Below are positions 1 through 6,531 of a DNA stretch of 64,000 bases, piece after piece. This stretch comes from Shewanella oncorhynchi. Lineage in GTDB: Bacteria > Pseudomonadota > Gammaproteobacteria > Enterobacterales > Shewanellaceae. The DNA lies in contig NZ_JABAEB010000006.1 in assembly GCF_012584455.1 (NCBI RefSeq), forward strand, positions 189,440 through 253,439, given 5' to 3'. Position 1 is the stretch's first letter, and each line of letters starts with the position of its first letter. The position numbers and the translations under genes were made by a program. A model generated the notes under the pieces. The model ran no database searches, was not told the DNA's origin, and saw only the letters and a list, made by a program, of their open reading frames with translations.

Positions 1-516
1 GACGGTAGATGCCAAGTGTAGATCTTTATGGTTAGCAATTGAAAAATCTTTATCGAATGCTAAATTGTGATCGAATATCACTAGTGATGATTGATTAATA
101 TCGATAAAGGCATTGGGATTACCACCCAAGCTTGTAAGGTTTCTATCAGTATTATTTATCCAATAATCGAAAATATACAAATCTAGCATGGTTTGCTTGT
201 CAATATTTTCGATTTGACTAAATACCATTTCGGTTAAGCCGTCAACAAACATCGACCCGAAACACCACTCAATATCAAGATCTGGAAATGCGCCGCTGTC
301 TATAATTTCTTGTGGCACTCGTACAGGGGCAAAGTCAGGTATAGGCAGACCAAATTCTTTACATAAAAAAGCACAAATTAGCTCGATAGCAAGTTGGTTT
401 TTGGTGGTATTAGACCCCTTCACAACATATTTAGCACCATCACTACAACCGCATATATAGGGTAGCGTTGCGCCTTGGTCCAAGCGCCTAATAACTTGAT
501 TTATTTCAATTGTCAT
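1..516 (-). CDS. HipA-like kinase (HipA_2 type), 3' part outside window
   Basis: I read an uninterrupted frame of 172 codons from an ATG at 516-514 to the window edge, so only the N-terminal part is seen. It contains DYWINNTDRN (about residues 126-135) followed by a DHNLAF segment (157-162). This is the Asp-x6-Asn/Asp-Arg and Asp-His-x-x-Ala-Phe arrangement of HipA-family Ser/Thr kinases, and the compact form without the usual N-subdomain fits the HipA_2 group. HipA kinases phosphorylate proteins such as aminoacyl-tRNA synthetases, usually kept in check by a HipB partner; no HipB-like gene lies next to it here. The start is two bases after the exonuclease stop, so the two genes are one transcript reading leftwards from the phage repressor. 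The family call is from motifs only. Confidence 0.62.
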   Translation of the reverse strand, partial: MTIEINQVIRRLDQGATLPYICGCSDGAKYVVKGSNTTKNQLAIELICAFLCKEFGLPIPDFAPVRVPQEIIDSGAFPDLDIEWCFGSMFVDGLTEMVFSQIENIDKQTMLDLYIFDYWINNTDRNLTSLGGNPNAFIDINQSSLVIFDHNLAFDKDFSIANHKDLHLASTV

Positions 517-518
517 GA

Positions 519-1430
519 CTACCCTTCAATTAACGCCGTGAATTCATCTTCATCTAAAATTTGAATATCAAAGCCTTCATCAATAAGATCTCGCGCTTTT
601 AGTTGCTTGCTGGATATGCCACTTGGGCCAACTAGGTTTTCATCTTGTTCACCCACGACAAGATAATTTGTCTTTTTTGATACGCCAGTTTTAATTTCAA
701 GCCCAAGGTCAGCGGCGGATTCAAAGGCTTCGGCGCGAGTCATGGACAGTTCGCCCGTAAAGACGATTGTCTGACCGTATAGCTCACCAAATTCATTAGG
801 CGGGTATGCTTTGTGGTCTGCGCCAACTGATCTAATAAAGGGCTTTTTAGGGGTAATCTCATTGATATGGCCTAATGTCACCGCTGCACACATAAAAACT
901 CGGCCAGCGGCCACTGCATCGGCTTTAGCGCGATGTGCTTCATTCAGCGGGACATTACAGTGCTCAGCCACTGTTGCTAACTTGTAGCTTGGCAAGGTAA
1001 AAGCCAGCTTCGATAAGTTCATTGCACAGTGAAAATGATTATTTAAGGTAATGCCGGTATTGGCAAACTCAGCATCTAAAAAACTTTTATCAAACTTGGC
1101 GTTATAGGCCACTATGGGGAGATCACCCATAAATTGCTTTAAGTCTTCTGCTATGTCGGTGAAGGTCTCTTGGTCAGCTAACATCTTATTAGTGATCCCA
1201 GTGATACTGGTGATCTTGCGCGATATTTTTACATTTGGATTAATCAATGCTTCAAATACAGGATGATCGTTAGATAGAAGATCAAATTTGATTGCTGCAA
1301 TCTCGATAATTTTATCAAAGCCAGCACTTAGCCCTGTTGTTTCTGCATCTAACGCGATAAATTTAGCGGGGATATAAGGGTGTTTTGCTAAAAAGTCTGC
1401 TGTTAAATCATCCATTTTGATTGTATCCAC
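519..1430 (-). CDS. DEDDh 3'-5' exonuclease with C-terminal BRCT domain
   Basis: The 303-residue protein has an N-terminal DnaQ/RNase T-like exonuclease domain. LDAETTG gives Asp28 and Glu30 (ExoI), AYNAKFD gives Asp114 (ExoII), and HRAKADA gives His166 and Asp171 (ExoIII, DEDDh type). All five metal/catalytic residues are present. Residues about 217-300 form a BRCT domain (TIVFTGELS, then a YLVVGE segment) like that of NAD-dependent ligase. Such fusions are known as pol III epsilon-like proteins and probably trim nucleic-acid 3' ends at nicks or breaks. The gene lies between an 85-aa gene (3 bases upstream) and the HipA-like kinase (2 bases downstream), in the leftward repressor operon of the prophage, which suggests an accessory or defence role rather than housekeeping repair. 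Confidence 0.85.
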   Translation of the reverse strand: MDTIKMDDLTADFLAKHPYIPAKFIALDAETTGLSAGFDKIIEIAAIKFDLLSNDHPVFEALINPNVKISRKITSITGITNKMLADQETFTDIAEDLKQFMGDLPIVAYNAKFDKSFLDAEFANTGITLNNHFHCAMNLSKLAFTLPSYKLATVAEHCNVPLNEAHRAKADAVAAGRVFMCAAVTLGHINEITPKKPFIRSVGADHKAYPPNEFGELYGQTIVFTGELSMTRAEAFESAADLGLEIKTGVSKKTNYLVVGEQDENLVGPSGISSKQLKARDLIDEGFDIQILDEDEFTALIEG

Positions 1431-1433
1431 TTT

Positions 1434-1691
1434 TTATTTATAGAAACCACTAGGTAATATTGCCATGCTGCCAGATGGGGCAATTGCAACCCAATAGGTT
1501 TTATTTTGTCCTTGCTTAATCGAAGTTTCTAACTGGTGGATACTGCTATTTATACATAGGCCATTACCAGTAAGTTGCAGAGCAAGAAACATTTCGTCTG
1601 TTTTGATATTGAATGTAGCCTTTTCTGATACATCTAAGGTCGAAGCTAACTCTTCATCAATAAACACATTAATGTTGCAGGCACCACCCAA
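1434..1691 (-). CDS. Unrecognised 85-aa protein in repressor operon
   Basis: This small frame begins with TTG at 1691 about 20 bases after the repressor stop and ends three bases before the exonuclease start. I do not recognise the family. The composition is protein-like (mixed beta pattern, segments NVFIDEEL and YWVAIAPSGS), with no membrane segment or metal motif. The TTG start has no strong Shine-Dalgarno sequence, so the true start may lie a few codons inside (a GTG follows at codon 9). Tight packing with the flanking genes is the main support. A role as partner of the exonuclease or kinase is only a guess from position. Confidence 0.5.
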   Translation of the reverse strand: MGGACNINVFIDEELASTLDVSEKATFNIKTDEMFLALQLTGNGLCINSSIHQLETSIKQGQNKTYWVAIAPSGSMAILPSGFYK

Positions 1692-1701
1692 AAATTCTAA
1701 C

Positions 1702-1717
1702 TTCTAACTTGTTAGAA
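1702..1717 (-). terminator. Weak hairpin at end of repressor gene
   Basis: A perfect 16-bp palindrome (TTCTAACTTGTTAGAA) overlaps the repressor stop codon. On the minus strand it is followed within about 10 bases by a run of Ts, so it may act as a leaky terminator or mRNA stabiliser that lowers expression of the three accessory genes relative to the repressor. No experimental support is visible in the sequence. Confidence 0.35.
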
Positions 1718-2377
1718 AATCTTAATTTTAGCATCCACTACAACACCAATAATCTTACAGTTTCCATTAATTGGTAGCGTAGGGTATGCGTTGTTTAGCG
1801 GTTTAAGGAATTTTTGTCCTGCATCCATCACCAGTTTTTTAAAGGTGGCCTCGTTAACGTCAGTCAATTTTGCAACTACAAACGAGCCACTTTGGTGATC
1901 GCGTTCAGTATCAACAAGGATTAAAGTTCCCTCAGGGAAACTAATACCAGATGACGCCGTCATTGAATCGCCGGAAACTCTCAGCCAAAAACACTTCTCA
2001 CCAGTTCGTTCTGTGGTTTCATACCATTCATCTGAAGCAAGCGCAGGAACTGACTCAATCGCTTCTGCCCAAGCTCCTGCTTGTACATAGCTGATTACTG
2101 GAAATGCGCGTTGATATGACATATTTCTTTCGACAACTCTGGTGTTTTCAATAGCAGAATCAGGGTACTCGACTAATCCGTCTGATGTTAAAACCATATG
2201 ACTAAGATCTACATGCTTCATTATTGATGCAATGGTTTCTAAATCTGGTTCTCGTTTTTTATTTAGATATCTAGCAATAGTTGGCTGAGCCATATTCATG
2301 CGCTCTGCCAGCACATCTTGCGTAATACCAATCTCTTTCATTCTGGACTTAACCAGATCATACCAATTCATTTTCAT
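1712..2377 (-). CDS. CI-type phage repressor with S24/LexA autoprotease domain
   Basis: The 221-residue protein has an N-terminal helix-turn-helix (residues about 8-60, ITQDVLAERMNMAQPTIARY) and a C-terminal LexA/UmuD-type peptidase. The Ala-Gly cleavage site is in SYVQAGAWAEA. The catalytic serine is in RVSGDSM and the general-base lysine in SFVVAKLTD. It should bind operators to hold lysogeny and self-cleave when RecA is activated by DNA damage. I place the start at 2377 (an ATG also lies at 2371) because codons further upstream would run through the operators. It is divergent from the Cro-like gene at 2480, and the intervening 100 bp holds three palindromic sites. Length and layout match lambdoid repressors. 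Confidence 0.88.
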   Translation of the reverse strand: MKMNWYDLVKSRMKEIGITQDVLAERMNMAQPTIARYLNKKREPDLETIASIMKHVDLSHMVLTSDGLVEYPDSAIENTRVVERNMSYQRAFPVISYVQAGAWAEAIESVPALASDEWYETTERTGEKCFWLRVSGDSMTASSGISFPEGTLILVDTERDHQSGSFVVAKLTDVNEATFKKLVMDAGQKFLKPLNNAYPTLPINGNCKIIGVVVDAKIKIF

Positions 2378-2388
2378 ATCCAAATTAT

Positions 2389-2457
2389 GCCATATCGGCA
2401 TGTTATAAAAACAACCGATACGGTATATTTTCATTGCGCCAAAAATACCGAAATGGT
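2389..2457. promoter_or_regulatory. Three operator-like palindromes between cI and cro genes
   Basis: Three 11-bp sites are centred between the divergent regulators: GCCATATCGGC (2389-2399), ACCGATACGGT (2414-2424) and ACCGAAATGGT (2447-2457). They share the dyad NCC-N5-GGN. The middle one is a perfect inverted repeat around a 3-bp centre. Spacings of 25 and 33 bp resemble three-site lambdoid operators (OR1-3). They are the natural binding sites for the CI-like and Cro-like proteins encoded on either side. Confidence 0.65.
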
Positions 2458-2479
2458 ATATATTGGTGTGGAGGTTCAT

Positions 2480-2770
2480 ATGAACAAACTAAAACATTAC
2501 AGAAATGCCATTAACGCAACTCAAAAAGACGTCGGTGACATTGTAGGCGTCAGCCAGAGTTCTATTGACCGATATGAAAGCGGAATCCGTAAATTGAATA
2601 CATCAAAAGCTTGGGAAATGGTTAATGCTCTCAATCGATTAGGCTCCTCATGCTCGTTTACTGATGTTTTTCCTGATCCGTTGGAATGTGTTCCACATGC
2701 TGTAAATCAATCAAACGATAAGCAGGATTACTCAGTTTTAGATAATCCTAAGTCGGCGAGTGTGGCTTAG
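2480..2770 (+). CDS. Cro-like helix-turn-helix regulator
   Basis: This 96-residue protein has an XRE-type HTH over residues about 9-50 (NATQKDVGDIVGVSQSSIDR). I take the ATG at 2480, which follows a GTGGAGG ribosome binding site, rather than the ATG 162 bases upstream that would overlap the operators and repressor. It is the first rightward gene after the operators, the position of cro in lambdoid phages, and it probably represses the divergent repressor promoter. The C-terminal half after residue 60 is polar and of unknown role. Confidence 0.75.
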   Translation: MNKLKHYRNAINATQKDVGDIVGVSQSSIDRYESGIRKLNTSKAWEMVNALNRLGSSCSFTDVFPDPLECVPHAVNQSNDKQDYSVLDNPKSASVA

Positions 2771-2801
2771 GTTCACTTTAGGTTAAAGGAGGTAAGTACA
2801 C

Positions 2802-3425
2802 ATGAAAACCAATTCACGTAAAAAAGATAGCCGTTTGAATTTGTTGATGAAAACGATTCATCGGGTGTTGGAGTTACCCAAGATGACGCGCTTTGCGCTG
2901 GCGATAGATTTTGTTGCGGCGGTTGAGCGCCTCGGCCTGAGCGAGGTGTTGGCGGCGGAGGGCATTAGCTTTGCGAGCACGCAAGATGTGCACAACGATG
3001 CGCGGATAAATGCGCAAAAGCTGTTCCGTTGGCTTGGCCAGTACGAGGGCCAGCATCCGCAGGCTGATCGCTTGTTTCATGTTGAGCAAGCACTGGTGGC
3101 GGCATTGCCCGAGCATTTGCGGGTGCAGTATCTCAACGATGTGTTTGGTTGCACTGGGGTGACTGTGATTGCTGACCGCATGAATGATGGCCATGTGTTG
3201 CATGTGGCCGATATGGCGGCGTCGCTCACTAAAGAGAACGCCGAGGCGCAAGTGGCGGTGATCCATTTGGGCTGTGAGCCCAAGCGCGAGCAGTTAGTGG
3301 CGGCGCACCGCGAGTTAAAAGAGTCGGCGGCGACCACGCAAGCCAGCATGGCGGCGTTAGAGCTGGCGTATCCGTATTTAGCGAGTCATGGCGGTAAGGC
3401 GGCGCAATACGCGGCCGAGAAGTGA
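2802..3425 (+). CDS. Unrecognised early phage protein, 207 aa (CII position)
   Basis: The protein follows the cro-like gene and has an excellent ribosome binding site (AAAGGAGG seven bases before the ATG). This is the position of cII in lambdoid genomes, and a regulatory role is inferred from position only. The N-terminal 20 residues are basic, residues 25-60 are helical and hydrophobic-patterned, and the C-terminal third is Ala/Glu rich. I see no catalytic motif. Its GC-rich wobble use (GCG, GTG) continues through 7.8 kb and contrasts with the AT-rich leftward genes, so the replication block and the immunity block may have different ancestries. The stop overlaps the next GTG start by four bases. 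Confidence 0.6.
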   Translation: MKTNSRKKDSRLNLLMKTIHRVLELPKMTRFALAIDFVAAVERLGLSEVLAAEGISFASTQDVHNDARINAQKLFRWLGQYEGQHPQADRLFHVEQALVAALPEHLRVQYLNDVFGCTGVTVIADRMNDGHVLHVADMAASLTKENAEAQVAVIHLGCEPKREQLVAAHRELKESAATTQASMAALELAYPYLASHGGKAAQYAAEK

Positions 3426-3757
3426 CCGCGATGCCGCAATCAAACCTAAACATCAATGTTATCGCCAGCGCTAAGACTGAGCTGCATCAGCAGTTGGTCC
3501 GCTTGGGTGACATGATCGGCGACGGTTTGCACTTAGAACCCGATGGCAAATGGATTGCGAAAGAGTATGTAAAAGTGGCGCGGGCGTTAGGTTATCGGCC
3601 TAAACGGGCTAATCACACTGCACAGATTAATGCGGTAATGCTTAAGCGGGTGGCTGATGTGCCGTGTGGCCAGTGCGGTTTGGCTTTAAAACAAACCAAG
3701 TCGGGCTCGAAACGCGCCGTGTGTGCCAATGGGCATAAGTGGCAGTTGTTGAAATGA
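3422..3757 (+). CDS. Small phage protein with C-terminal zinc ribbon
   Basis: The 111-residue protein starts at GTG 3422, overlapping the upstream stop; an in-frame ATG at 3431 is an alternative. Its last 35 residues contain CGQCG, then C and H in VCANGHKW, a four-ligand zinc-ribbon-like pattern that suggests nucleic-acid binding. The N-terminal part is helical and unrecognised. It sits in a run of tightly packed early genes between the CII-position protein and a 36-codon gene. Confidence 0.6.
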   Translation: MTAMPQSNLNINVIASAKTELHQQLVRLGDMIGDGLHLEPDGKWIAKEYVKVARALGYRPKRANHTAQINAVMLKRVADVPCGQCGLALKQTKSGSKRAVCANGHKWQLLK

Positions 3758-3787
3758 CTTGGTGAAATAAGTGAAGGAGTGAATGAC

Positions 3788-3898
3788 ATGTTCACAAATC
3801 AGTTAAGTGATAACTGGGCGCGTAAAAAACGCCGTTATCCCGATGCCCGCCACAGTTTGGCGACCGATGCGGGCTTGATACCTAAGATCATGAAGTGA
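3788..3898 (+). CDS. 36-codon phage micro-gene
   Basis: A short frame starts at ATG 3788 after a good AAGGAG site and stops at 3898. The product is basic at its centre (WARKKRRYPDARH). The next gene starts 11 bases later with its own GAGGAGG site, which overlaps this stop. The 3' end of this micro-gene is partly repeated at 4698-4718, which argues that the segment has been duplicated or is under selection. I do not know its function. Confidence 0.45.
   Translation: MFTNQLSDNWARKKRRYPDARHSLATDAGLIPKIMK
3856..3876 (+). repeat. Direct repeat with 4698-4718
   Basis: The 21-base stretch beginning TTTGGCGACCGATGCG is identical at 3856-3876 and 4698-4718, and similarity continues for about 25 bases into AAGTGAGG just before the next gene start. 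In the first place it encodes the end of the 36-codon gene. In the second the reading frame is not kept. At the second copy GCGGGCTT (4711-4718) can pair with AAGCCCGC (4684-4691) to form a hairpin. Confidence 0.7.
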
Positions 3899-3909
3899 GG
3901 AGGATAACG

Positions 3910-4662
3910 ATGTTTGATCCTGAATGTTTAATTTGTTGTTTGGAGGGCGGCGCCGCGTGTTCGGTACATGGACAAGTTAGCCGTGATGATGGGCCCGCCG
4001 TGGCCGCGCTTACCGAGATGGAAACCGCGCAAGTGACGTTACTCATGATGCAAGCAAAGCAGTTAATGCTTAAGGCGATGGCGCTTAAATCTAAGTCGAA
4101 CATGCCTAATAGCACTGTGACTAATGTTGCTGAGCTTAGCGCCAATGATCTTAGCGCGGCAACCTCTGAACGGGCAGCGTTAAGTGGCGTGAACATGGGC
4201 AAAGACATTGCCTGTTTTCATGGGCATACCACGGCGGAGTTGTTTAGGCGAACGCAGGTGGGCCGAATGGTTGAGGTGTTAAGGCGCTGCGATGAATTGC
4301 AGCATAGTCGCCCCGAGCGTTGGGCGGTTATCGCGACCGACATCGTGGATAAGGCGCTGCTGGGCAGTGGCAAGCAGTTGTTGCTGCCGACGGTGAGTAT
4401 CGATTGGATTATGAATTATCTGCTGATGGAAGAACAACGCGCGGAGCGTTCTATTGCGCTATTGGCGGTGGATGCAGGCGCGGCTGATGTGAGTGCGGCT
4501 GATATGAGTGCAGCTAATGTGAATGCCATCGTGACTAGCCGCAACGTGCACATTAAACGGCGTAATTTTTTTAGCCAGTTGCGCAGTAACTTGGCGCACA
4601 AGGTTTACTTGCTTGGCAGTGAAGGCGAGCGAGCGGAGGGCAACGGGGCGCATTGCAGTTGA
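3910..4662 (+). CDS. Unrecognised 250-aa phage protein with Cys-rich N-terminus
   Basis: I start it at ATG 3910, seven bases after GAGGAGG; the open frame reaches five codons further but with no better signal. The N-terminus is MFDPECLICCLEGGAACSVH, with five cysteines in the first 17 residues and a histidine at 20, suggesting a small metal site. The C-terminal part has a short degenerate repeat (AADVSAADMSAANVNA) and a basic tail. I cannot name the family. It lies between the micro-gene and the replication initiator in the same rightward operon. Confidence 0.55.
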   Translation: MFDPECLICCLEGGAACSVHGQVSRDDGPAVAALTEMETAQVTLLMMQAKQLMLKAMALKSKSNMPNSTVTNVAELSANDLSAATSERAALSGVNMGKDIACFHGHTTAELFRRTQVGRMVEVLRRCDELQHSRPERWAVIATDIVDKALLGSGKQLLLPTVSIDWIMNYLLMEEQRAERSIALLAVDAGAADVSAADMSAANVNAIVTSRNVHIKRRNFFSQLRSNLAHKVYLLGSEGERAEGNGAHCS

Positions 4663-4683
4663 CCCGTTGCTGTAGACATAAGA

Positions 4684-4718
4684 AAGCCCGCTGAAGTTTT
4701 GGCGACCGATGCGGGCTT
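4684..4718 (+). terminator. Hairpin upstream of replication gene
   Basis: AAGCCCGC (4684-4691) pairs with GCGGGCTT (4711-4718) around a 19-base loop, about 20 bases after the previous stop and 95 before the O-like gene. It lacks a T-tract, so it may be an antitermination or processing element rather than a full terminator. Confidence 0.3.
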
Positions 4719-4812
4719 AATACCTATACCTAAAGTGAGGCAATAGCATGTTACTGAAGCATGGGGTTTGCGTCAATTCAACTTTGTGGGTTGCTCCGTT
4801 TGGGGGTGACTT

Positions 4813-5637
4813 ATGAGTATGGAATTGATGGTAAAAGCGATGAAGGCCAAGGTGGGTAATCCACTGCGCAAGCTGGTGTTGATCAAGCTTGCTGATAACG
4901 CCAATGACCAAGGCGAATGCTGGCCGAGTTACGAGTATATTTCGCAGGCTTGTGAGATAAGCGAGCGGTCGGCGATTAACCACATTAATGCGCTGGTTGA
5001 CGTCGGACTGGTGCGCAAAATTACCCGCAAGAGTGAGCATAAACGCAATACATCCAACCTGTATATTTTGGACTTTTCATCGTGTGTTCTGAGTGATAAA
5101 CCTGCTCAAACCCTACCTTTTACTGAGGGTGCAGCAAATTCACCCTTAGAAAATACTGAGGGTGCAGCATATTCACCCCTAGAAAATACTGGGGGTGCAG
5201 CAGATTCACCCATGGGTGCAGGAGATTCACCCTCTGAGGGTGCAGGAGCTGCACCCAGAATCTGTCACTCTTTTGAACCTATCAAAGAATCTTTAAAAGA
5301 CTCTTGTCCAGCAACCAGTGCTAAGTCGGTTTTCAATGCGTTTTTCAAAGCCTATCCCGCCCATCGCAAAGGCGGCTCGGATTCGGCTGCGTGGAAAGCG
5401 TGGAAGGCCGAAAAGCTGACCGATGCCGATTGTGTGTTGGCGGTGAGCTGGTTGAAGGAGGCTGCGGCGCTGGATGCAAGTTGGGGCTTTAGCGCTAACG
5501 GCCAGTTTGTGCTCGGCATTACCAAGTTTATCCGCGAACGCCACTGGCTGACGCCGTTGCCAAGACCGATGGCAACCGCGGTTGGGCAAGTGGATTGGAG
5601 CTATGCGGTGTATGACCCAGAGGACCCTTTGATATGA
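4813..5637 (+). CDS. O-like phage replication initiator with internal iterons
   Basis: Residues 1-90 form a winged helix-turn-helix of the HTH_36 / phage O N-terminal kind (GNPLRKLVLIKLADNAN, then EYISQACEISERSAINHI). Residues about 100-150 are a low-complexity linker built from a repeated EGAA-SPLENT motif that is encoded by the iterons at 5127-5256. The C-terminal part (from KSVFNAFFKAYP) is a helical domain typical of phage O proteins that recruit the helicase loader. The protein should bind the repeats within its own gene and open the origin, as lambda O does. The stop overlaps the next start as ATGA, showing translational coupling to the P-like gene. Confidence 0.78.
   Translation: MSMELMVKAMKAKVGNPLRKLVLIKLADNANDQGECWPSYEYISQACEISERSAINHINALVDVGLVRKITRKSEHKRNTSNLYILDFSSCVLSDKPAQTLPFTEGAANSPLENTEGAAYSPLENTGGAADSPMGAGDSPSEGAGAAPRICHSFEPIKESLKDSCPATSAKSVFNAFFKAYPAHRKGGSDSAAWKAWKAEKLTDADCVLAVSWLKEAAALDASWGFSANGQFVLGITKFIRERHWLTPLPRPMATAVGQVDWSYAVYDPEDPLI
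5127..5256 (+). repeat. Five palindromic iterons: probable phage replication origin
   Basis: Five 19-bp copies of the pattern GGGTGCAG(C/G)A-NNTTCACCC lie at 5127-5145, 5160-5178, 5193-5211, 5214-5232 and 5238-5256. The first three are exactly 33 bp apart. Each has inverted ends (GGGTG/CACCC), and the last is almost fully palindromic (GGGTGCAG/CTGCACCC). A/T- and purine-rich DNA follows at about 5270-5305. An iteron array inside the initiator gene with an AT-rich flank is the architecture of the lambda origin. Confidence 0.75.
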
Positions 5638-6317
5638 CTGCCAACCAAAATACGAGCATGAAATCACTGCAAACGTTGATGCGCCAGCCGCTGGTTGGGC
5701 AGGGGCGTGTGAGTCAACCCGAGCCGACGGCAATGGACATGGCGATTGTGGACAGCGTGTTTAGCAAGTTGCGGGTGTTGTTTCCGGTGAGTGCGCCGCG
5801 GCCTGAGGATGAAGCAACCCACAAAGCCGAGTGGCTTAAAACCTTGGCGGCGCAGGGGATTGCCAGCCGCGAGCAAGTGCAAGCGGGGTTGAATCGCGCC
5901 AGACGTGAGCAGGGCGATAGGCAGTTTTGGCCGACACCGCGCCAGTTTGCGCTTTGGTGCCAACCCACGGCCTGTGATTTGGGGCTGCCCACGTTAGAGG
6001 CGGCGTTTAAGGAGGCAACCCGCCATTACCATCACCCTGACAAGCATACGTGGAGCCATGATGTGGTGCGCTTGGCGGTGCGTGAGACGGGCAGTTGGAT
6101 GTTTGCGACTGGGCTTGAAAAGGATGTGTTAATGACCTTTGAGCGCAATTACACAGTGTTATGCAGACGCTTTAGCCGTGGCGAGTTGACCGATGTGGCA
6201 TTGCCTAAAGCACTGCCCGAAACAGTGACGCGGCCCACTGAGGCGGCCAAGGCCAAATCAATTATTGCCACGCTACGAACAAACCTTGGGCTTAAGGGGG
6301 CAAACGATGGCGAATAA
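5634..6317 (+). CDS. P-like replication protein (helicase loader)
   Basis: The 227-residue protein begins inside the last codons of the O-like gene (ATGA overlap). It has the length and organisation of lambda P-type proteins. Residues about 35-110 carry a helical segment with VDSVFSKLRVLFP and QFWPTPRQFALWC, the latter typical of phage P and related DnaB-loading proteins. It probably recruits the host DnaB helicase to the origin opened by the O-like protein. Similarity is from pattern and gene order, not alignment. Confidence 0.7.
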   Translation: MTANQNTSMKSLQTLMRQPLVGQGRVSQPEPTAMDMAIVDSVFSKLRVLFPVSAPRPEDEATHKAEWLKTLAAQGIASREQVQAGLNRARREQGDRQFWPTPRQFALWCQPTACDLGLPTLEAAFKEATRHYHHPDKHTWSHDVVRLAVRETGSWMFATGLEKDVLMTFERNYTVLCRRFSRGELTDVALPKALPETVTRPTEAAKAKSIIATLRTNLGLKGANDGE

Positions 6318-6531
6318 ACCACTGACCCAGCGCGAACGCTTGATGCGCATCATCACAGGGAAACGGTTTTGGACCCTGTTTGAAATCCAGCAAGAGAGCT
6401 TTAACCGCTTTGGGGTTCACGATAGCGAGACGGCGTTAAGTGCGCGGTTTCGGGATATGCCGATGAACCAGCGAGTTAAGCGCATACGCTCGGGTACCCA
6501 TCACACCTTTGAATATCGGTTGGAGGGCTAG
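6307..6531 (+). CDS. Small winged-helix-like phage protein, 74 aa
   Basis: I start at ATG 6307, which overlaps the P-like gene by 11 bases; the frame is open further up but has no better start. The segment RLMRIITGKRFWTLFEIQQ followed by ETALSARFRDM has the look of a winged helix-turn-helix found in small phage recombination or regulatory proteins. It abuts the recombinase start by one base. Function unknown. Confidence 0.6.
   Translation: MANKPLTQRERLMRIITGKRFWTLFEIQQESFNRFGVHDSETALSARFRDMPMNQRVKRIRSGTHHTFEYRLEG

Noticed and set aside
3229..3456. Minus-strand frames opposite the GC-rich phage genes
   Set aside because: These are shadows caused by high GC at third codon positions; plus-strand genes there have good ribosome binding sites and overlaps.
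5127..5256. 33-bp periodic repeats taken as a CRISPR array
   Set aside because: The repeats are inside the O-like reading frame, the spacer-like parts are also repeated, and there are no cas genes.
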